From positions 1 to 7,466 of the forward strand of contig DVHS01000099.1 in NCBI GenBank assembly GCA_018711985.1: DNA of 7,466 bases. The letters run 5' to 3'. The notes under the pieces are model-generated. The model saw only the letters and a program-made list of their open reading frames with translations, made no database searches and was not told the DNA's origin. The stretch is from Egerieenecus merdigallinarum. GTDB lineage: Bacteria > Bacillota > Clostridia > Christensenellales > Aristaeellaceae. Shown here piece after piece: positions 1 to 4,977 of the stretch; positions within the stretch are counted from its first letter, which is position 1; each line of letters begins with the position of its first letter. The position numbers and the translations under genes are program-made.

Positions 1-1
1 C

Positions 2-88
2 TACACAAAAAACGGCGATTTGACCGACCATAAGCAGCCTGATGAGCAAATACCAGAGCCTGAGGTTTTTGAAGGCACGGAAGTATGA
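2..88 (+). CDS. C-terminal end of an unidentified protein (5' truncated by window edge)
   Basis: An open frame enters from the window edge and ends at TGA 86-88. The 28 visible residues are hydrophilic and acidic and finish EQIPEPEVFEGTEV. They contain no motif I recognise, so no function is assigned. The frame is believable because it stays open to the edge, the composition is that of a soluble acidic protein tail, and a terminator-like inverted repeat follows about 40 bases after the stop. It is on the same strand as all other genes here, but the relaxase breakpoint at about 219 means it need not belong to the same original element. Confidence 0.4.
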   Translation, partial: YTKNGDLTDHKQPDEQIPEPEVFEGTEV

Positions 89-115
89 ACCGACCTTTTT
101 ACTGCAATGCGATAA

Positions 116-223
116 TTGACAAATACATTAAGCCTATTCCGTTTTTTAAACGGCCATCCAGCGTAGAGACGGAATAGGCTTTCTTTGTATTTGCGCAAAA
201 TGTGAAAATAGTCCTTGACAAAT
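116..223. repeat. 9-bp direct repeats TTGACAAAT flanking the inverted repeat
   Basis: TTGACAAAT occurs at 116-124 and again at 215-223. The pair brackets the terminator-like inverted repeat. The second copy covers the point (about 219) where relaxase homology begins, which suggests the repeat may mark a recombination or insertion junction. Both contain a TTGACA -35-like hexamer, but neither has a good -10 at normal spacing. Chance is possible in this AT-rich stretch. Confidence 0.4.
121..192. terminator. Long inverted repeat, probable bidirectional intrinsic terminator
   Basis: A perfect 13-bp inverted repeat pairs 130-142 (AAGCCTATTCCGT) with 169-181. In RNA it can be extended inward by A-U and G-U pairs at 143-146/165-168, and the outer AAATAC/GTATTT at 121-126/187-192 also match. 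The right arm is followed by the U-rich TTCTTTGTATTT, as expected for a terminator of the upstream gene. On the other strand the stem is followed by TAATGTATTT, so it may act in both directions. A competing small hairpin, CCGTTT-TTT-AAACGG at 139-153, shares the left arm. The large loop is unusual for a simple terminator, so attenuation or a remnant of a mobile repeat is possible. Confidence 0.55.
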
Positions 224-1067
224 TCCCTTCCACCTCCATGTAGTCTATGTGCCCATCGTCGAAAAGCAAATTCTCTGGACGAAACGCTGCAAAGATCCCG
301 CGCTGGTCGGCACCGTCAAGGAGACCATCATGCAGGTCAGCCACAGCAAGAAGTGGGCGTCCCGGCCCGTGCTGGACGCATCCGGCAACCCCATGCGCAC
401 CAAGGGCGGCAAGATCGTCCTGCGCAAATCCTACAGCGTTTTGCAGGACCAGTTCCATGACCACATGTTCGCCGCAGGCTTTACGGATGTGCAGCGCGGC
501 GAACGCGGCAGCGCCGAGGAACACCTGACCACGGTGCAGTTCAAGGTCATGAAGGAGGAGGAAACTCTCACCACCCTTTGGGCTGAACAGCAGCGCGCCC
601 AGCAAGCCGCCGCCCATGCAGAAGCCCAGCGCCAGGAAGCGGAACACGAAGCCGAAACCGCCCAGAAAAAGCTGGATCGCCTGACGAAGAGTGCCAGCGA
701 TGTGGCGGCATTCATGCAAAAAACCGGCTCCGCAGATGCGCTTCTGCCCGAGCCCGGCGTGCTGGAATCCGCCCGTGGTTACCGTACGGGCAAGGCATTG
801 CCGTTGGTTAGCAAACTCCTGCGTAAGCTGAAGGAGGTTTACGCACTGTGGCTCAAGGAGCGCCAGGCAAACGCGGGCCTGATGCAGGAGACGGCCTATT
901 GGAAGCGGCAGGCCCAAACGAACGAGGCCGCCCGCGAAAAAGCCGCCAGGCTGGACAAGTTGACCCGCATTCTGGGCGTGGATGAGATCGACCGGCTGCT
1001 CACCCCGCACCGCAATTCCGCTCGTGCTCCACGCAAAGCGCAGGAGCAGGATCGCTCCATCTACTGA
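219..1067 (+). pseudogene. N-terminally truncated MobV/Pre-family relaxase (plasmid recombination protein)
   Basis: MobV relaxases nick the transfer origin and lead the strand into a recipient during mobilization. Homology begins at about 219 with IPFHLHVVYVP, resembling the HxH metal-binding motif of clostridial MobV proteins. It continues through KRCKDPALVGTVKE and QVSHSKKW, then FHDHMFAAGF and RGERGSAEEHL. A coiled coil rich in Ala, Gln and Glu follows (about residues 95-155 counted from 249), with a second helical region near the C-terminus. An in-frame TGA at 216-218 sits immediately before the homology. The first usable start is GTG 249, already past the histidines, with no clear Shine-Dalgarno. 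The N-terminal half with the catalytic residue and first motifs is missing, so relaxase activity is very unlikely. The C-terminal part is intact and could be translated as a 272-aa fragment. Its stop abuts the next gene's ATG. The family assignment is from recognised motifs. Confidence 0.8.
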
Positions 1068-1706
1068 ATGAGAAAGGAAGTGAAGCCTACGAATCTCTTT
1101 GAAAGCGTCAAATCGCGCGTGCCCGTCCCGGTGGCCGCCGAACGCTACGGCGTTCAGGCAGACCGAAAGGGACGTTGCCGCTGTCCCTTCCATCCCGACA
1201 AGACGCCCTCCATGCAGCTCAACAAAACCTACTATTATTGTTTCGGTTGCCACTGCACCGGCGATGTGATCGACTTCACCGGCAGGCTGCTCGGCCTGTC
1301 ACCCCTGGAGGCCGCACGAAAACTGGCTGCCGACTTTGGCATCGATCCGAATACGCCCGCATCCGCCGCCGTACCGCTTCCCCGTATGCGCCAGAGTGAA
1401 TCGCCGCGGGCGCGGGAAGGCCGGTGCACCTGTGTGCTGATGGCGTACGAACGCCTGCTGAAAAGACGCCAGCAGCGCTTTGCGCCCGTTCACCCCTCAG
1501 GGGACTGGGACACACGCTTCGTGTCCGCCAGCCACGCACTGCCCCAGGTGTCTTTCCTGATCGACTGCCTGTATGAACCCGACGAGGCTTTGCGCAAGGC
1601 CGTTGCGGATTCCCTGATCGAGGACGGCACCCTTCGCAAAATCGAGCGTTGGAACGCCGCTCATCGGGAGGAGGTGACCGGAGATGACACAGCGCGTGCA
1701 GCCTGA
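1068..1706 (+). CDS. CHC2 zinc-finger (DnaG-type primase zinc-binding domain) protein
   Basis: The 212-aa protein has a DnaG-like CHC2 zinc-binding domain at about residues 10-95. Probable ligands are Cys39, His42, Cys58 and Cys61 (C-x2-H-x15-C-x2-C) in CPFHPDKTPSM and YYCFGCHCTGDVIDF. In primases this module recognises template DNA at the initiation site. The remaining 115 residues are helical and show no TOPRIM or other catalytic primase motif, so the protein is probably a DNA-binding partner, not a complete primase. The ATG directly follows the relaxase stop (TGAATG). The nearest Shine-Dalgarno-like sequence, AGGAGCAGG at 1042-1050, is rather far upstream and sits in a small GGAGC/GCTCC hairpin, so coupled translation is likely. 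It overlaps the helicase gene by 23 nt, consistent with a shared replication function. Zinc-finger identity is secure; exact role is inferred. Confidence 0.85.
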   Translation: MRKEVKPTNLFESVKSRVPVPVAAERYGVQADRKGRCRCPFHPDKTPSMQLNKTYYYCFGCHCTGDVIDFTGRLLGLSPLEAARKLAADFGIDPNTPASAAVPLPRMRQSESPRAREGRCTCVLMAYERLLKRRQQRFAPVHPSGDWDTRFVSASHALPQVSFLIDCLYEPDEALRKAVADSLIEDGTLRKIERWNAAHREEVTGDDTARAA

Positions 1707-3048
1707 TGCGTTCCCGTCCTGGTACGACGGCCAGAGCATTCATGAAACGGCCTTTTGCCGGGCCTTCCTAACCTCCCATCAGTTGCTTTACACGGAGAAC
1801 TGCTTCTTTACCCCGGAAGGCCGCATGACCGATGAAGCGCCGCTCAAGTCGGAGATCTACCGGCAGATTGAGCCGTATGCGTCCACCGGCGTGCCCAAGA
1901 AGATTGCCAACATTATCGAACTGCTGAAAATCACGGCGCACATCGATGATTTTCCGCCGCAGCCGGACCGGATTCATGTGGCAAACGGGACGCTGTTTCT
2001 GGATGGGACCTTCTGCGCCGCCAAGGAAGAAATCGTCCGCAGCCGCTTTCCTGTGTCCTATCGGCCTTCTGCGCCGCGCCCGGAAACGTGGCTGCACTTC
2101 CTGAGCAATCTTCTATACGAGGACGACATCCCCACCCTGCAGGAATACATCGGCTATTGCCTGATCCCCAGCAACAAGGGCCAGCGCATGATGATCATCA
2201 AAGGAAGCGGCGGCGAAGGCAAGTCCCAAATCGGCACGGTTTTGGCCCGGCTTTTCGGCTGCAACGCCAAGGATGGCAGCGTGGGCAAGGTGTCTGAGAA
2301 CCGCTTTGCCCGCGCCGATCTGGAGCACATTCACCTGCTGATTGACGACGACATGCGCATGGAAGCCCTCAGGCAAACCAACTACGTCAAATCCCTGGTC
2401 ACCGCGCAGGGACGCATGGATCTGGAAAAGAAAGGCAAGCAGAGCTATCAGGGCTATATGGTCGCCCGGCTGCTTGCCTTTTCCAATGGCGATTTGCAAT
2501 CCCTCTATGACCGCAGCAACGGTTTCTATCGCCGCCAGCTGATTCTCACCACAAAGGAGCGCTCGCCAGACCGGGTGGACGATCCCGATCTGGCCGAGAA
2601 GATGTGCCGCGAACTGGAAGGCATTTTTCTCTGGGCCTTTGAAGGGCTACAGCGGTTGGTGGGTCATCATTTTCGCTTCACCGAAAGCGTCCGCGCACGG
2701 GCCAACCGGGAAGCAGTCCGGCAGGATGCCAACAACGTGCTGCTCTTCATGGAGGCGCAAGATTACATCCGACTCACCCCCGAAGGCAAAACCGGCTCCC
2801 AGGAGCTTTACGAAATTTACACCGTCTGGTGCCGGGAGAACGGCTTTTCGCCGCTCAAGAACCGGAGCTTTTCGGAGTTCCTGATCGCCAACCAGAAGCA
2901 ATACAGCATCGAGCATTCCAACAACCTGACCAACATCGTCGGCCGCCGCGTCTGGGGTTTCATCGGGATTGAACCGGTGCTGCATCTGCCCCTGAGAACC
3001 GCAGACGGATGGCAGCGGGATGACTCGGACGATAACCCCTTTACCTGA
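1684..3048 (+). CDS. D5/P4-like SF3 replicative helicase (phage/plasmid primase family C-terminal type)
   Basis: The 454-aa protein carries the superfamily 3 helicase core. Walker A is GSGGEGKS at residues 174-181, Walker B is LLIDDD at 218-223, and motif C/sensor is LLAFSNGD with Asn268. It is followed by SLYDRSNGFYRRQLIL with candidate arginine fingers Arg277, Arg283 and Arg284. The C-terminal ~110 residues resemble the winged-helix tail of D5/P4-type proteins. Such helicases form hexamers that unwind origins in phages, satellites and plasmids. The N-terminal 130 residues correspond to the D5 N-domain region, and I see no primase active site. The ATG is preceded by a perfect AGGAGGTGA (1669-1677) within the CHC2 gene, which it overlaps by 23 nt. 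A GTAC-repeat cluster starts about 30 nt after its stop, an arrangement that suggests an adjacent replication origin. Confidence 0.9.
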   Translation: MTQRVQPDAFPSWYDGQSIHETAFCRAFLTSHQLLYTENCFFTPEGRMTDEAPLKSEIYRQIEPYASTGVPKKIANIIELLKITAHIDDFPPQPDRIHVANGTLFLDGTFCAAKEEIVRSRFPVSYRPSAPRPETWLHFLSNLLYEDDIPTLQEYIGYCLIPSNKGQRMMIIKGSGGEGKSQIGTVLARLFGCNAKDGSVGKVSENRFARADLEHIHLLIDDDMRMEALRQTNYVKSLVTAQGRMDLEKKGKQSYQGYMVARLLAFSNGDLQSLYDRSNGFYRRQLILTTKERSPDRVDDPDLAEKMCRELEGIFLWAFEGLQRLVGHHFRFTESVRARANREAVRQDANNVLLFMEAQDYIRLTPEGKTGSQELYEIYTVWCRENGFSPLKNRSFSEFLIANQKQYSIEHSNNLTNIVGRRVWGFIGIEPVLHLPLRTADGWQRDDSDDNPFT

Positions 3049-3077
3049 ATTTTATAGTGAGAATTTCCGCGATTTTC

Positions 3078-3133
3078 TGTGTACATACGTACACCCATAC
3101 AACAGGCCTGTACACATGTACGTATGTACGCAG
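3078..3133. repeat. GTAC iteron/palindrome cluster, candidate origin or operator
   Basis: Five GTAC tetramers start at 3081, 3089, 3110, 3118 and 3126, so both sub-clusters have 8-bp spacing and are separated by 21 bp. GTACATACGTAC (3081-3092) is the exact reverse complement of GTACGTATGTAC (3118-3129). With flanking CTG/CAG and one G-U pair, RNA could form a 16-bp stem. A separate palindrome ACAGGCCTGT lies between at 3102-3111, and GTACACATGTAC at 3110-3121 is near-palindromic. The cluster lies in the intergenic space directly after the SF3 helicase gene. Satellite islands such as SaPIs place their iteron origin just downstream of rep, so an origin is my leading reading. A repressor operator or mRNA hairpin is also possible. 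Confidence 0.6.
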
Positions 3134-3154
3134 AGCATTTCCCTTATGCTTTTT
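3134..3154 (+). terminator. Weak terminator-like hairpin after the helicase gene
   Basis: AGCAT (3134-3138) pairs with ATGCT (3146-3150) around a 7-nt loop and is followed by a T run at 3150-3154. A 5-bp A/T-rich stem is weak, so this may terminate inefficiently or not at all. It could separate the replication genes from the 65-aa gene that follows. Confidence 0.25.
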
Positions 3155-3189
3155 GCGCCCATTCCCCTCGAACCGTCCAAGGAGGTCCT

Positions 3190-3387
3190 ATGGATTTCAG
3201 AACCCGCGAACAACAAGCCGCCTTTGAGCGCTGCGTCGGCTTTCTGGCCGAAATGATCGAGAAATACAGCCATGTCCTCGACTTTCCATCATCTTGCGAA
3301 ACAAACCGCCAAAGTTGGGACAGAAATACTCACCATGAAGCACATAAAGGCGAAAAATATTCCTTGACAGACCAGTCTGCTGCGTAA
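3190..3387 (+). CDS. Small hypothetical protein, 65 aa
   Basis: The ATG at 3190 follows a strong AAGGAGG (3179-3185) at ideal spacing, which sets the start. An open frame continues further upstream but runs through the GTAC repeats. Residues 1-30 (MDFRTREQQAAFERCVGFLA and onward) form an amphipathic helical segment that resembles short uncharacterised proteins of clostridial mobile elements. From about residue 33 the composition turns polar and irregular (FPSSCETNRQSWDRNTHHEA), and the end of the frame overlaps the promoter of the next operon. The original protein may therefore have ended earlier and acquired a new tail after rearrangement. No catalytic motif, signal peptide or membrane segment is visible. 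Function unknown. Confidence 0.6.
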   Translation: MDFRTREQQAAFERCVGFLAEMIEKYSHVLDFPSSCETNRQSWDRNTHHEAHKGEKYSLTDQSAA

Positions 3388-3393
3388 TAAAAT
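3364..3393 (+). promoter_or_regulatory. Sigma-A-type promoter for the tnpV-rhuM-recombinase operon
   Basis: A perfect -35 TTGACA (3364-3369) is separated by 18 bp from a -10 TAAAAT (3388-3393, 5/6 consensus), predicting transcription from about 3400, some 45 nt before tnpV. The spacer holds the palindrome CAGAC-CA-GTCTG (3368-3379), placed where a repressor would block polymerase. The promoter overlaps the 3' end of the 65-aa gene. No comparable promoter was seen in front of rhuM or the recombinase, so it probably serves all three. Confidence 0.7.
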
Positions 3394-3446
3394 TCAGTTG
3401 GGACAACGCAAAGAGACATTAATGCACGACGAACAGGAGGTGCGCT

Positions 3447-3845
3447 ATGCTCCATCATACATCCCATGAAGATCTGCCCCTGCATGTGCAGGACAAGGCC
3501 AACGGGCTGTGCTACACGCGAAATGGCGACTATTACTTCCCTGACCTGGAACTTCCGCCCCAGCAGCCTCTGGGAAGATGGGCGCGGCTGCATCTGCAGC
3601 ACCTGCAGGCACAACATCCGGCCTATATGCAAAGGCTGCTGCTCACGGGAACGCTCAGCGAATACCTGCACACCGTCGATCAGCAGGCCAGCAAACGCTA
3701 TGATACGCTCATGAAGGGGTATGCCCAAAGTTGGGAAATCACCGAATCCCTGAAGTCCGAAGATCCCATGCAGTGGGTTGGGCGCATGCAGCTGGCGCGA
3801 TCCGAAGCCGAGCACAACGTGATGACCGAGCTCATCTGCATCTGA
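3447..3845 (+). CDS. tnpV: TnpV family transposon-encoded protein
   Basis: The 132-aa protein matches the TnpV family of Tn4451-like clostridial mobilizable elements, from recognition of its pattern. YTRNGDYYFPDLELP (residues 23-37) is followed by PLGRWARLHLQHLQ (41-54), then LLLTGTLSEYLHTVDQQASK (64-83, helical). The conserved tail is MQWVGRMQLARSEAEHNVM with ELI (108-130). The length fits the family. Its biochemical role is not known; it accompanies relaxase and large serine recombinase genes. The start follows AGGAGGTG (3435-3442) at 4-nt spacing after the RBS and lies about 45 nt after the predicted transcription start, so this is the first major gene of the integration operon. A 15-codon upstream frame (3422-3469) overlaps the start. 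Family call firm, function open. Confidence 0.88.
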   Translation: MLHHTSHEDLPLHVQDKANGLCYTRNGDYYFPDLELPPQQPLGRWARLHLQHLQAQHPAYMQRLLLTGTLSEYLHTVDQQASKRYDTLMKGYAQSWEITESLKSEDPMQWVGRMQLARSEAEHNVMTELICI

Positions 3846-3851
3846 CTTTTC

Positions 3852-3888
3852 CCCATCCTCGGCCTGTATGCCGCCGGCCGGGGGTGGG
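3852..3888 (+). other. Strong GC-rich hairpin between tnpV and rhuM
   Basis: CCCATCCTCGGCC (3852-3864) pairs with GGCCGGGGGTGGG (3876-3888) over 13 positions as RNA, including two U-G pairs, around an 11-nt loop. It lies between the tnpV stop and the rhuM Shine-Dalgarno. No U tract follows, so it is not a standard terminator. It could be an mRNA processing or stability element that sets the tnpV to rhuM ratio. Pairing is specific to the RNA of the + strand because the wobble pairs do not work on the other strand. Confidence 0.45.
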
Positions 3889-3915
3889 ACACGATTCTCA
3901 CGAGGAGGGATTTCC

Positions 3916-4971
3916 ATGGCCAGGCAAACATCTGCCCCCATCCGTTCCAGCGCCGCGGAGGTGCTGACCTATATCGCTTCCACCGGCGACCCGCAGGACA
4001 ACATCGAAATGCGCTATGAGGACGAAAACATCTGGCTGACGCAAAAGACGATGGCGCGGCTGTACGATGTCAGCGTTCCAACCATCAATGAACATATCAA
4101 AAAAATCTTTTCCGACAGCGAATTGCAGGAGGATTCAGTGATTCGGAAATTCCGAATCACTGCTTCCGACGGAAAAAACTACAATACCAATCACTACGCG
4201 CTGCAAATGATCATCGCCGTCGGGTTCAAGGTCAATTCCGAACGCGCCGTGCAGTTCCGCAAATGGGTCAACCAGATCGCCTCGCAGTACACCATCCGCG
4301 GCTGGGTCATGGACGACGAGCGGCTCAAGCAGGGTACCTATCTGACCGATCAATACTTTGAAGAGCAGCTGGAGCGCATTCGGGAGATCCGCGCCAGCGA
4401 GCGCAAGTTCTACCAGAAAATCACGGATCTGTACGCCACCGCCGTGGATTACGACCGCACCGCCGCCGCCACCAAGCGCTTCTACGCTTCGGTGCAGAAC
4501 AAGATGCACTTTGCGGTGCATGGTCACACGACTGCCGAGCTGATCCTGGCGCGCGCTGACCACACCCGGGAGCACATGGGCCTCACCACCTGGCAGGACG
4601 CTCCCGACGGCAAGACCAAAAAGTCCGACGTGTCCATCGCTCAAAACTACCTCACCGAGCAGGAGCTGGGCCAACTCAACCGCATGGTCACTTCCTATCT
4701 GGATTTTGCCAAAAACATGGCCCAGCGTCATATTCCGCTGACCATGCAGGATTGGGAAACCCGCCTGAACCGCTTCATCGAAATGTTTGCGTACGGCCTG
4801 TTGGAGGATACCGGCAAGGTGTCCGCGGAGATTGCCAGGCTCCACGCGGAAACGGAATTTGAAAAGTACCGCGTCATTCAAGACCGGGCATTCCTCTCCG
4901 ACTACGACAAATTCCTGCTCGAGCTCGAGGCGCAGGCAAACGCAACAAAGGACGGCCATCAGGAGGGATAA
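3916..4971 (+). CDS. RhuM family protein (virulence RhuM-like, helix-turn-helix N-terminus)
   Basis: The 351-aa protein has the RhuM family pattern over nearly its whole length. Residues 40-65, IWLTQKTMARLYDVSVPTI and onward, look like a helix-turn-helix. SVIRKFRITASDGKNYNTNH (74-93) and YALQMIIAVGFKVNSERAVQ (94-113) are the family hallmark. The C-terminal half contains YDRTAAATKRFYASVQNKMH, HGHTTAELI and the helical LPLTM-like region up to the end. RhuM was named from Salmonella pathogenicity island 3; its molecular function is not established and homologues are common on mobile elements. The ATG at 3916 follows GAGGAGGG (3902-3909) at ideal spacing; an upstream in-frame ATG at 3868 lies inside a hairpin and has no Shine-Dalgarno. 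Its last codons carry the Shine-Dalgarno of the recombinase, so the two are translationally coupled. A role in regulating integration or host takeover is inference. Confidence 0.85.
   Translation: MARQTSAPIRSSAAEVLTYIASTGDPQDNIEMRYEDENIWLTQKTMARLYDVSVPTINEHIKKIFSDSELQEDSVIRKFRITASDGKNYNTNHYALQMIIAVGFKVNSERAVQFRKWVNQIASQYTIRGWVMDDERLKQGTYLTDQYFEEQLERIREIRASERKFYQKITDLYATAVDYDRTAAATKRFYASVQNKMHFAVHGHTTAELILARADHTREHMGLTTWQDAPDGKTKKSDVSIAQNYLTEQELGQLNRMVTSYLDFAKNMAQRHIPLTMQDWETRLNRFIEMFAYGLLEDTGKVSAEIARLHAETEFEKYRVIQDRAFLSDYDKFLLELEAQANATKDGHQEG
4136..4162. repeat. Perfect 27-bp palindrome inside rhuM
   Basis: CAGTGATTCGGAA (4136-4148) is exactly repeated in reverse complement at 4150-4162 around a single A at 4149. 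It codes for SVIRKFRIT, the family hallmark of RhuM. Coding constraint alone does not require arms this long. A protein-binding site, for example autoregulation by the RhuM helix-turn-helix, is possible but unproven. Confidence 0.6.
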
Positions 4972-4977
4972 GCCCTG
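4961..4977 (+). promoter_or_regulatory. Shine-Dalgarno and CTG start codon of the serine recombinase
   Basis: AGGAGGG (4961-4967) lies 7 nt before CTG 4975-4977, the ideal distance. The preceding in-frame codons are TAA (4969-4971, the rhuM stop) and GCC. No ATG, GTG or TTG occurs in frame between that stop and ATG 5020. The CTG therefore decides the start, because the catalytic serine is encoded upstream of 5020. Confidence 0.7.

Noticed and set aside
85..177. 30-codon frame whose ATG overlaps the upstream stop (ATGA)
   Set aside because: Only a weak GGAAG precedes it and it ends inside the right arm of the terminator-like repeat, so it is more likely non-coding.
215..244. Promoter TTGACA with TGTAGT at 239-244 in front of the relaxase remnant
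   Set aside because: The -10 matches only 4/6 and the predicted transcript would start at or after the GTG start, leaving no leader.
99..1253. 384-codon minus-strand frame opposite the relaxase remnant
   Set aside because: It crosses the terminator repeat and two + strand genes with clear homology; no start signal and no recognisable domain.
3868..3915. Upstream in-frame ATG of rhuM at 3868
   Set aside because: It lies in the loop of a strong hairpin, lacks a ribosome-binding site, and family proteins begin near the ATG at 3916 that has one.
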